Source: Mesorhizobium escarrei | Lineage (GTDB): Bacteria > Pseudomonadota > Alphaproteobacteria > Rhizobiales > Rhizobiaceae | Direction: 5' to 3' | Length of the DNA stretch: 64,000 nucleotides | NCBI RefSeq assembly: GCF_935825525.1 | Contig: NZ_CAKXZT010000090.1 | Span: 1 to 64,000 of the forward strand | Shown: one piece after another, positions 50,339 through 58,300 of the stretch | Layout of the letters: the number at the start of each line of letters is the position of its first letter | How positions within the stretch are numbered: position 1 is the stretch's first letter | Notes under the pieces: generated by a model | The model's database searches: none | What the model was told of the DNA's origin: nothing | The model's input: only the letters and a program-made list of their open reading frames with translations | Translations under genes and position numbers: made by a program

Positions 50339-52428
50339 CGGCGCCAGCCACATCGTTCCGACCCCCGCCAAGGGTCGCAATGGAGCCGGCCCTGCTTCCC
50401 TGGTGCTCGTTAATCGTGCTGACAGCGCTGTGTCTCATCCTGAAAGCCGATTTGCCCTGGCTGGTGACATTTCCCAAGGAATGGACCCTGCCGCTCGCGG
50501 CAGGCGTGAACGCGGTCACGGACACCGTCGTGACCGTCGTTCAGCCGGCGTTCCGAGCCCTTTCCGCAGCGCTCGAAGCGCCGATGCGCGGCGCTCGTCT
50601 CGTCCTGGTCTGGCTGCCATGGCCGGCGGTTATGCTGGCGGTGGCGGCATTGGCGCTGAAATCGAGCGGCGTCCGGCTGGCGGTTTTCGCCGTGCTTGCG
50701 CTCGGCTACATCCTGGTTGCCGGCTATTGGCCGCAAAGCATGAGCACGCTGTCCTTGGTACTGCTTGCCGTACCGATCTCCACCGTGCTCGGCTTCGCGC
50801 TTGGCGTGCTTGGACATATCAGGCCCGGCAAGTGCCCGGTGTTGTTGGGCGCGCTCGACTTGATGCAGACCGTGCCGGCCTTCGCCTATCTCATCCCGCT
50901 GCTTCTGCTGTTCGGCTTCGGCCCGGTGGTCGGGCTGATCGCCAGCGCCATCTATGCGACGCCGCCGATGGTGCGCAACACCATGCTTGGCCTCGATCGC
51001 ATGCCCCCCGATATCAGCGAAGCCGGATTGATGAGCGGCTGCACGCGCCGCCAGCAATTCTGGCATGTAGAGGTGCCGACCGCGCTGCCGCAGATTCTGG
51101 TCGGCTTTAACCAGACGACGATGGCTGCATTGTCGATGGTGATCGTCGCCGCCATCATCGGCGGCTTCGAGGACATTGGCTGGGAGGTGCTTTCGTCGAT
51201 GCGCAAGGCCGAGTTCGGCCAGAGCATTCTGTCGGGCCTGGTGATCGCACTGCTCGCGATCCTCATCGACCGGCTGACGATCGGCTTTGCCAGGAAACGC
51301 TCGACCGGACCGACAGCGGCCATGACCTGGATGACAAATCGCAAGCTGGTGATGTGCTTGTTGCTAGCAGTCGCATTGGCAATCGCCATCCGTGTCTTAC
51401 TGCCGGATGAAACGCTGTTGCCGGCCAGTGGGCTGCGCATGCAGGTCGGCGGCGTCAATCAATGGCTGCTCGGCCTCGTGCGCGACTATGCCTGGTTCTT
51501 CAACGGCCTGCGCAACGGCGTTCTCTATTGCCTGTTGCTGCCGCTCAGGATCGGCATCTCAGGCGCTGCCGTTCCCGCCATCTGGGGGGTTGCGTTCTCG
51601 CCGATGGCGAACGTGATCTATGCTGTCGCCGCTCTGCTCGCCTCCGCATTGCTGCTGCATCGCTTCAACTGGCGGCCCGCGCTGGCGCTGCTGGTCGCCG
51701 GCACCTTACTCTATACCGGCTTTCTCGGTTTCCCCTGGCCCGTCTTCATTCTCGGCATTGCCTTGCTTGCCTTTCAGGTTGCCGGCTTGCCGCTCGCGCT
51801 CTTTGCCGCGGCAGGCTTTCTGCTGATCCTCGTCAACGGCTTGTGGGGCGCGCTGGTCCAGTCTCTCTATCTCTGTACGCTGGCGGTGCTGCTTGGCCTG
51901 GTGATCGGCGGGGCGCTCGGCGTCTGGGCCGCTTATAGCGAGCGGGTTTCGCGCATCCTGAAGCCGGTCTGCGATACGCTGCAGACGATGCCGCAATTCG
52001 TCTTCCTCATTCCGGCGTTGATGTTCTTCAAGGTCGGCGAGTTCACCGCGCTGATCGCAATCATGCTCTACGCCATCGTGCCGCCGATCCGCTATGTCGA
52101 GCATGGCTTGCGCCATGTACGGGCCGATGTTGTCGAGGCGGTCGAACAGATGGGCGCGACACCGGCGCAGACACTATTCCAGGCGAAGCTGCCGCTGGCG
52201 CTGCCGGTGGTCATGCTTGGGCTCAACCAGACCATCATGGCGGCACTATCCATGCTTGCTATTGCCGCCCTGGTCGGCACGCGCGATCTCGGACAGGCGG
52301 TCTATGTTGCGCTCGGCAAGGCCGATGCCGGTATGGGCCTGATCGCCGGCCTGTCGATTGCGTTCCTGGCCATCTTAGCTGATCGGCTGATCCAAGCCGC
52401 CGTGGCAGGCAATACATCGACCATTTGA
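50335..52428 (+). CDS. Glycine-betaine/proline-type ABC permease, two-domain fusion
   Basis: 697 aa, twice the normal size of ProW-like permeases. Two homologous membrane domains each end in an EAA-type loop: first LLMSGCTRRQQFWHVEVPTALPQILVGF (about residue 240), second AVEQMGATPAQTLFQAKLPLALPVVMLGL (about residue 600). So one polypeptide supplies both halves of the channel. GTG start overlaps the ATPase stop. Fused permeases occur in some Rhizobiales importers. Confidence 0.85.
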   Translation: MTAPATSFRPPPRVAMEPALLPWCSLIVLTALCLILKADLPWLVTFPKEWTLPLAAGVNAVTDTVVTVVQPAFRALSAALEAPMRGARLVLVWLPWPAVMLAVAALALKSSGVRLAVFAVLALGYILVAGYWPQSMSTLSLVLLAVPISTVLGFALGVLGHIRPGKCPVLLGALDLMQTVPAFAYLIPLLLLFGFGPVVGLIASAIYATPPMVRNTMLGLDRMPPDISEAGLMSGCTRRQQFWHVEVPTALPQILVGFNQTTMAALSMVIVAAIIGGFEDIGWEVLSSMRKAEFGQSILSGLVIALLAILIDRLTIGFARKRSTGPTAAMTWMTNRKLVMCLLLAVALAIAIRVLLPDETLLPASGLRMQVGGVNQWLLGLVRDYAWFFNGLRNGVLYCLLLPLRIGISGAAVPAIWGVAFSPMANVIYAVAALLASALLLHRFNWRPALALLVAGTLLYTGFLGFPWPVFILGIALLAFQVAGLPLALFAAAGFLLILVNGLWGALVQSLYLCTLAVLLGLVIGGALGVWAAYSERVSRILKPVCDTLQTMPQFVFLIPALMFFKVGEFTALIAIMLYAIVPPIRYVEHGLRHVRADVVEAVEQMGATPAQTLFQAKLPLALPVVMLGLNQTIMAALSMLAIAALVGTRDLGQAVYVALGKADAGMGLIAGLSIAFLAILADRLIQAAVAGNTSTI

Positions 52429-52554
52429 AAAAAGACACGTTTGACAACGACGACAATGGTCAGATGTGCTGCTAACCGCCTCTTCCTGAACGACTGCTCT
52501 CGCCCAAAACGTCGACATTACGTTCGAAGAGGTCGGCTTTCTGGCCCAATTATC

Positions 52555-52579
52555 CCGAAAGCGGACGTTCCGCTTTCGG
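52555..52579. terminator. Hairpin between convergent operons, possible bidirectional terminator
   Basis: CCGAAAGCGGA (52555-52565)-cgt-TCCGCTTTCGG (52569-52579) is an 11-bp perfect stem in the roughly 210-base gap between the convergent permease and MoaD-like genes. No T-run on either side, so the terminator call is tentative. Confidence 0.4.
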
Positions 52580-52638
52580 CCCACCATCAACGACGTTCGA
52601 GACCTTGATGCTAGGCGAGGGTGGAGGCAGGTCCCCCA

Positions 52639-52884
52639 TCACCCCCCAGCCAGCCTCGGCAGCAGAAAAATCTCCGCCCCCTGCGGCAATTCCTTCGACC
52701 AGGTGTCGCGATAGATAACCCCGTCTATGGCGACTGCGATGCCGCGGTCGATGTAAGGCTCGAAGCCGGGATACTGTTCAGCTAGCTTCCTGAACAGCTC
52801 CCGAATATCCTTCGCCTCAATCTCGACTTTGCTCTTGCCTCCGGCGATTGCGCCGAGCGATCCCCAGAGCGTTACTTCGACCAT
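52639..52884 (-). CDS. MoaD/ThiS-family sulfur-carrier-like protein
   Basis: 81 aa, beta-grasp fold (VEVTLWGSLGAIAGGKSKVEIEAKDIRELFRKLAEQYPGFEPYIDRGIAVAIDG) ending in LPRLAGG; the C-terminal diglycine is where such proteins carry thiocarboxylate sulfur. Start ATG 52884; its first 13 bases overlap the end of the molybdenum-subunit gene. Likely helps make or sulfurate the molybdopterin cofactor of the adjacent enzyme. MoaD/ThiS proteins in a xanthine-dehydrogenase-type operon are uncommon. Confidence 0.85.
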   Translation of the reverse strand: MVEVTLWGSLGAIAGGKSKVEIEAKDIRELFRKLAEQYPGFEPYIDRGIAVAIDGVIYRDTWSKELPQGAEIFLLPRLAGG

Positions 52885-55142
52885 TCCCGTTCCGCCTCGA
52901 TCGCCGCGAGAATCCGCGGCGGCGACATCGGGATATGCGTCATCCGCACGCCCGCGGCGTTCGACACCGCATTGGCGATGGCCGCCAGCGGCGGCACGAT
53001 CGAGGTCTCGCCGACGCCACGCACCCCGTAAGGATGGTTGGGATTGGGGATCTCGAGGATCTGCGTGTCGATCATCGGCAGGTCGGAGCAGACCGGGATG
53101 CGGTAGTCGAGGAAGCCGGGGTTCTGCAGCCGCCCGTCCTTGCCGTAGACGTACTCTTCGTTGAGCGCCCAGCCGATGCCTTGCGCAGCACCCCCCTGGT
53201 ATTGCCCCTCGACATAGGTCGGGTGCACCGCCTTGCCGGCATCCTGCACGACTGTGTAGCGCAGCACCCTCGTGGCGCCGGTCTCCGGATCGACCTCGAT
53301 ATCGCAGATATGGGTGGCGAAGGAGACGCCGGCGCCGTCGGCGACGAGCTCGCTGTGGCCGGCGATCGGCCCGCCCGTCTTTCCTGACCCGGCCGCGATC
53401 TCCTTCAGGGACAGCGCCGCAAGGTTGCCGTACTTCTCGCCTTTGGCGATGGCGTGGCCGTTTTCCCAGACCACGTCGTCGACGGGAACATCCCACATCT
53501 GCGCGGCGCGTTCCCGCAGGATCTTGATGGCGTTGCGGGCGGCCGAGATCGTCGCCATCGAGGAGGAGAAGGTGCCGCGGCTGCCGTCCGTCATGTCGTT
53601 GTAGCCGAGGCTGGAGGTGTCGGCGACCACCGCCTTGACCTGCTCATAGGCGATGCCGAGTTCCTCCGCCGCCACCAGCGACAGCGACGCGCGGGAACCA
53701 CCCACATCGACCGTGCCGACGGCAAGCGAGACCGAGCCGTCCATGCCGATGTTGAGGTCGGTGCAGGTCTGGCCGCCGAAGTTGAACCAGAAGCCGCAAG
53801 CCATGCCGCGGCCCTGGTTCTTGCCCAGCGGTGCCTTCATGTGCGGATGGTTCTTCGCCGCTTCCAGCGTCGGGCCGATGCCGATCGGGCCGTATACCGG
53901 GCCGTAGGACGATCTGGTGCCTTCCTGCGCGGCGTTCCTGATCCGGAACTCCACCGGATCCATGCCGATCTCCTTGGCCAGCTCGTCGACGGCGCTTTCC
54001 ACCGCAAACGCCGCCATCGGCGCCGACGGCGCGCGATAGGCCGCCGTCTTCGGCCGGTTGACCAGCACTTCGTAGCCGACTGTCCTGACGTTCTCGAGCC
54101 GATAGCAGGCGAACGCGGTCATGGCGCCGAGCTCGGCCCACATGCCGGCATAGGGGCCGCAGGAATAGCGCAGCGTCGCCTCGGCCGCCGTGATCGTGCC
54201 GTCCTTGCGGGCGCCGATCCTGACGTCGATCGAGGTGGCACTGGTCGGCCCGGAGGCGCGGAACACCTCGTCGCGCGTCATCACCAGCTTGACCGGCCGG
54301 CCGGCCTTGCGCGACAGCGCCAGCGCCACCGGCTCGGCCCAGACATGGGTCTTGCCCCCGAAACCGCCGCCGATCTCCGACGAGGTGACGCGCAGCTTGG
54401 AAGCTTCCATGCCAAGCAGCTGGGCGCAGTGCTGGCGGTAGACGAAATGGCCTTGTGTGCAGACCCAAAGGTCGGCGGTGCCGTCGGAGCTGACGCTCGC
54501 CACGCAAGCATGCGGCTCGATATAGCCCTGGTGCGTCTGCTCGGTCTTGAAGGAGCGTTCGACGACGAAGTCGGCCCGGCCAAATCCCTCATGGATGTCG
54601 CCATGGCCGTACTGGCTGCGCTTGGTGACGTTGGAAGACTTGACGGGCTTTTGCTCAAGGCCTTCGGTGAAGATGGTGTCGTCGAGCACGGGCGCCGAGT
54701 GCTTCATCGCCTCGTCGACATCGGTCACATGCGGCAGCACTTCATAGTCGACCTCGATCAGCTTCAGCGCCTGCCTTGCCGTGCGGGCGTCGACCGCGGC
54801 GACCGCGGCCACCGCATGGCCGTCATAGAGCGCCTTCTTGCGCGCCATGCAGTTGTCGAGGATGTCGTACAGGGCGGCATCGCCGTCGGTGAGGTCGGGC
54901 AGGTCGGCCGCGGTGATCACCGCCTTCACCCCGTTGAGCTTCTCCGCCTTCGAGGTGTCGATCTTCCTGATCGTGGCGTGGGCGTGCGGGCTTCTCAGAA
55001 CACGCCCGACCAACTGGCCGGTCATGTTGAAGTCCGCGCCATAGCGCGCGCGGCCCGTCACCTTGTCGACGCCGTCGGGGCGGATGGGACGCGTGCCGAC
55101 GGAGGCGAAATTGCGTCCGGAATAGCGCGGATCGAAATTCAT
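52872..55142 (-). CDS. Molybdenum hydroxylase large (Mo-binding) subunit, xanthine dehydrogenase/aldehyde oxidase family
   Basis: 756 aa. Begins RPDGVDKVTGRARYGADFNM (family start); contains EIGGGFGGKTHVWAEP (cofactor-binding loop), AYRAPSAPMA, and GVRGVGETSIVPPLAAIANAV near the C-terminus, where the conserved glutamate (GVGE) is the catalytic base. The AYRAP sequence is not the A-Y-x-C-S-F-R active-site loop of true CO dehydrogenase. The enzyme probably hydroxylates an aldehyde or N-heterocycle. Operon order: FAD, Fe-S, Mo, MoaD-like. Confidence 0.9.
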   Translation of the reverse strand: MNFDPRYSGRNFASVGTRPIRPDGVDKVTGRARYGADFNMTGQLVGRVLRSPHAHATIRKIDTSKAEKLNGVKAVITAADLPDLTDGDAALYDILDNCMARKKALYDGHAVAAVAAVDARTARQALKLIEVDYEVLPHVTDVDEAMKHSAPVLDDTIFTEGLEQKPVKSSNVTKRSQYGHGDIHEGFGRADFVVERSFKTEQTHQGYIEPHACVASVSSDGTADLWVCTQGHFVYRQHCAQLLGMEASKLRVTSSEIGGGFGGKTHVWAEPVALALSRKAGRPVKLVMTRDEVFRASGPTSATSIDVRIGARKDGTITAAEATLRYSCGPYAGMWAELGAMTAFACYRLENVRTVGYEVLVNRPKTAAYRAPSAPMAAFAVESAVDELAKEIGMDPVEFRIRNAAQEGTRSSYGPVYGPIGIGPTLEAAKNHPHMKAPLGKNQGRGMACGFWFNFGGQTCTDLNIGMDGSVSLAVGTVDVGGSRASLSLVAAEELGIAYEQVKAVVADTSSLGYNDMTDGSRGTFSSSMATISAARNAIKILRERAAQMWDVPVDDVVWENGHAIAKGEKYGNLAALSLKEIAAGSGKTGGPIAGHSELVADGAGVSFATHICDIEVDPETGATRVLRYTVVQDAGKAVHPTYVEGQYQGGAAQGIGWALNEEYVYGKDGRLQNPGFLDYRIPVCSDLPMIDTQILEIPNPNHPYGVRGVGETSIVPPLAAIANAVSNAAGVRMTHIPMSPPRILAAIEAEREWSK

Positions 55143-55144
55143 CG

Positions 55145-55624
55145 TCAGGCTCCCTTCATTACGCTTGCCGCGTCCTGGACGGCGCGCACGATCTTGTCAT
55201 AGCCGGTGCAGCGGCAGAGGTTCCCGGCGAGGCCGAAGCGGATTTCCTCCTCGGTCGGGTCGGGGTTCTTGGCCAACAGGTCTTTCGCCGCGATCAGGAA
55301 GCCCGGCGTGCAGACGCCACATTGCAGCGCTGCGTGCTCGAGGAACTTCTGCTGCAGCGGATGCAGCCTGTCGCCATGCGCCATGCCCTCGATGGTCTCG
55401 ACGCGCCGGCCTTCGGCCTCCGCGCCAAGCACCAGGCACGAGCACACCAGCCGGTCGTCGAGGATGATGCTGCAGGCGCCGCAGTCGCCGGTGCCGCAGC
55501 CTTCCTTGGCGCCGGTCAGCCCGAGGCGGTCGCGCAGCACGTCGAGCAGCGTCTCGTCCGGTTGGCAAAGGTACTCGACATTGTCGCCGTTGATTGTCGT
55601 TGAAACTGCTACACCAGCCATCAT
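55145..55624 (-). CDS. Molybdenum hydroxylase small (2x 2Fe-2S) subunit
   Basis: 159 aa. Plant-type ferredoxin cluster cysteines C-G-T-G-D-C-G-A-C...C (about 48-74) and the second cluster C-G-V-C-T-P-G and C-R-C-T-G-Y (about 108-145). It passes electrons from the Mo site to FAD. Stop is two bases before the large-subunit start; start overlaps the FAD gene stop (ATGA). Confidence 0.93.
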   Translation of the reverse strand: MMAGVAVSTTINGDNVEYLCQPDETLLDVLRDRLGLTGAKEGCGTGDCGACSIILDDRLVCSCLVLGAEAEGRRVETIEGMAHGDRLHPLQQKFLEHAALQCGVCTPGFLIAAKDLLAKNPDPTEEEIRFGLAGNLCRCTGYDKIVRAVQDAASVMKGA

Positions 55625-56481
55625 TTGCCTCCTGCACGCGCATAGGCGGTCGTGGCGGCCCGCCCGGCCAGCACACCCGCAACTTTTCTTCTGAACTCGA
55701 CGGTGCCCCGCTTGTCGTCGATGGGACGGCAGGTCCCCGAGCAGACCTTGGCGAGCCGCTCCAGCGCTGCTTCGTCCAGCTTCCTGCCGATCAGGGCCTC
55801 GGCCGCCTCTTCCACCAGCAGCACCGTCGGCGCCACGGCGCCCAGTGCCACGCGGGCCGATTTGACGACACCTTGTTCATCGAGTGTCAGCTTCACCCCG
55901 GCGCTGACCACGGCGATGTCCATCTCCGTGCGTGGAATGAAACGCAGATAGGCATCGCCGGAGCGCGGCGCGCGCCTGTCGAGCAGGATCGCCTCGATGA
56001 TTTCTCCCTTGGCGAGCGACGTCTTGCCAGGCCCGGTCGGCACTGCCTCTACCGCGACCGTGCGCCTGCCTCCTGGCCCGATGATCAATGCCCTGGCGCC
56101 GGCGGCCACCAGCGCCGGCACGCTGTCGGCGGCCGGCGAGGCGTTGCAAAGATTGCCGACGATTGTGCAGCGACCCTGCACCTGTTTCGAGCCAATCAGT
56201 TTGGCCGCTTCGACGACGCCCGGCCATTCCCTCTTCAAGGCCGCGCTCTCTCCCATCAGGGCGCAGGAGACCGCCGCACCAATGCTGAAGCCATCCGCCG
56301 TTTCCCTGATCTCGCCCAGTCCGTCGATCGACTTGATGTCGACGATCAGGTCGGGCTCGATAAAGCCGCCTTTCATTCTCACCAGGAGGTCGCTGCCTCC
56401 GGCGAGAATGGCGGCGGTGCCAGGCGAACCGGCCAACTGGCCAACGGCATCTTCCATTGAATGCGGACGTATGTAGCGCAT
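55621..56481 (-). CDS. Molybdenum hydroxylase medium (FAD-binding) subunit
   Basis: 286 aa. FAD-binding glycine loop AAILAGGSDLLVRMKGG (about 21-37) and the second motif GNLCNASPAADSVPALVA, as in CoxM/NdhF subunits. ATG at 56481 has AAGGGGAG upstream. First gene of the operon. Transfers electrons from Fe-S to a final acceptor. Confidence 0.92.
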   Translation of the reverse strand: MRYIRPHSMEDAVGQLAGSPGTAAILAGGSDLLVRMKGGFIEPDLIVDIKSIDGLGEIRETADGFSIGAAVSCALMGESAALKREWPGVVEAAKLIGSKQVQGRCTIVGNLCNASPAADSVPALVAAGARALIIGPGGRRTVAVEAVPTGPGKTSLAKGEIIEAILLDRRAPRSGDAYLRFIPRTEMDIAVVSAGVKLTLDEQGVVKSARVALGAVAPTVLLVEEAAEALIGRKLDEAALERLAKVCSGTCRPIDDKRGTVEFRRKVAGVLAGRAATTAYARAGGK

Positions 56482-56689
56482 CGTCTCCCCTTGATCATCG
56501 CAATTCTGTCGGCCTGTTATAGAGCCTTGGATCGCAATGGTCATCCGGTTCTGCATGAGCACCGATTAGGCCAGGCGCCGCAAGACAAATGGCAACATTC
56601 CACCGCCATATCGGCCATCGTCGGTAGCCAACTGCTGAGTCTGAGACCTGGAGCGGCGGGCGGCGGGCTTTTGCCGGCGCGTTCTCAAC

Positions 56690-57625
56690 TCAGGACGCCG
56701 GGTTGAACTGAAGCAATTTGAAGCAATCGCCGCTTCCCGACTTCAACTGCGTCAGGAAACGTTTCGACCGGTCGATCCATTCCTGGTGCGATCTGGCCCC
56801 GGACTCGATCTCGTCGACCGGTCCAAGCTTGACGAAGCTGCGCCCCTTGCTGAAAAGCCAGCACGCACGGCCGAGAAGTCTTCGGCTGCGCTGGCGCAAG
56901 AGGTCGGCATCATAAAAGATGTCGAGCACCTCCTGCTTGATCTTCCGCTGCTTTTCAGGGTTTGCGATCGCAGCCTCGATCGGCTCGCCGCCGATCGCAT
57001 CCTGCAGGTCCTTGTAGTCGAGGGCGAGCTGAGTGGTGGCATATTTGATCTCGCTCTCATCCTGGACAATGTTGAACCACAGCGTGGGATCGAGTTCGTT
57101 GACGACAAACGATGCTTCGAAATCGCGCGACAGGTTCAGGATCTCGAACGCTTGAACTTCAACGTCGCGCTCGACCAAAAGGATCTCGGCGACCTGCTTG
57201 CCGAGTTCCGCCCCGTGCGCGCTGATCGCGGCGTTAGTCCCGCCGAGTTCCGGACTGATATAGGGTCCGCCATCATCCAACAGCGCATCGAATTCGCCCA
57301 GGTATTCGACGACGGCGGCGCCGCGAGCAATGCGCGCGGCCAGTTTGGCGAGAACCAGCTGCAGCTCCGTTTCGCGCTTGCGCTGGTCCTGATAATTCTG
57401 CTGAAAAAAGAAGATGAACAGAGAAACGCCTATTCCGATCAGGATAATGCCGAGCTGGGAAAAGGTGTTGCGATAATATTCCAGCAGCTTTTCACGATGG
57501 CGCATGTCATGGCGCACGCTGTGTGCCACACGAGCATTGACGATTAGCGAAAGGATCAGCAGCCCGGCACCGACCAGGATGAGGCCGCCGATGAGGAAAT
57601 AGCCTTGCCCGGAACTGAAATCCAT
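56690..57625 (-). CDS. Membrane protein of unknown function with coiled-coil-like soluble region
   Basis: 311 aa, two membrane helices near the N-terminus (YFLIGGLILVGAGLLILSLIV, about 9-29, and GIILIGIGVSLFIFFF, about 58-74) and a long helical soluble domain (charged heptad-like patches such as NPEKQRKIKQEVLDIFYDADLLRQRSRRLLG). No family recognised with confidence. Monocistronic, divergent from the small gene at 57774. A sensor or scaffolding role is possible but not supported. Confidence 0.6.
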   Translation of the reverse strand: MDFSSGQGYFLIGGLILVGAGLLILSLIVNARVAHSVRHDMRHREKLLEYYRNTFSQLGIILIGIGVSLFIFFFQQNYQDQRKRETELQLVLAKLAARIARGAAVVEYLGEFDALLDDGGPYISPELGGTNAAISAHGAELGKQVAEILLVERDVEVQAFEILNLSRDFEASFVVNELDPTLWFNIVQDESEIKYATTQLALDYKDLQDAIGGEPIEAAIANPEKQRKIKQEVLDIFYDADLLRQRSRRLLGRACWLFSKGRSFVKLGPVDEIESGARSHQEWIDRSKRFLTQLKSGSGDCFKLLQFNPAS

Positions 57626-57773
57626 TCTTTTGCCGCGTCCCTGAAGCCCAGACCGCGCAGACTAATCCCATTCCGTTTCAACGCCTACGGGCGACCCATG
57701 AAGCGGGCACTCGCCTAATACTTTAGTTGTAATCTCTCGCGTCTTTGATATCGTCACGGAGGGAGGAATTCAG

Positions 57774-58040
57774 ATGGTAGTAGAGTGCACATCCGCGCCC
57801 CAAATGGGCGTCTTTTCAATCATTGAACTGGATCTCTTGAGGGGGGTGGTTCGGGAAACTTTGCAGTCCGGCGAAGCGGAGCTCGACAACGAGGACGCCG
57901 AAATGATCGCGCGCGTGGTCATCGCAACCTACAAGGACGGCGCCTCGGGTCGCGAGGAATTGCTTGAAGCCGCCCGGATTGCCGCCAGGCGCTGCGCCCT
58001 CGACCATTTTTACGATCGAGCAGTCGGCCTGTTCGCATAG
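57774..58040 (+). CDS. Small hypothetical protein, 88 aa
   Basis: Strong ribosome site GGAGGGAGGAATTCAG before the ATG. Helical, acidic N-terminal part (IIELDLLRGVVRETLQSGEAELDNEDAEMIARVVIATYKDG) then a positively charged RIAARRC region. Resembles small rhizobial proteins without assigned function. Divergent from the membrane protein gene. Confidence 0.7.
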   Translation: MVVECTSAPQMGVFSIIELDLLRGVVRETLQSGEAELDNEDAEMIARVVIATYKDGASGREELLEAARIAARRCALDHFYDRAVGLFA

Positions 58041-58300
58041 GATTTCGCATCTGACGCAATTCAGGGCGGAGCTGCTCGTTCGACATTTCGTTTCGCACGT
58101 CGATCTTGTCGATCGGCGGTTTGCGACGGGCGCGGCAGCCGCAAGAGCCGTCGATGCAACTGCGCAAAGCCGACTTCGTTCTGGAGCGGGATGCGTTCGA
58201 ATTGAATTGGGAATCCCGCGCTATCTATTGGTTTCATCCGCATTTTTACGACGGCAGGCGATCCCACCTGGTGCAGATGCTCCCATCTGCAACTGTAGTC

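Noticed and set aside
52872..55142. Large subunit as carbon monoxide dehydrogenase CoxL
   Set aside because: The A-Y-x-C-S-F-R active-site loop of form I CoxL is absent; it reads AYRAP, so a generic molybdenum hydroxylase is the safer call.
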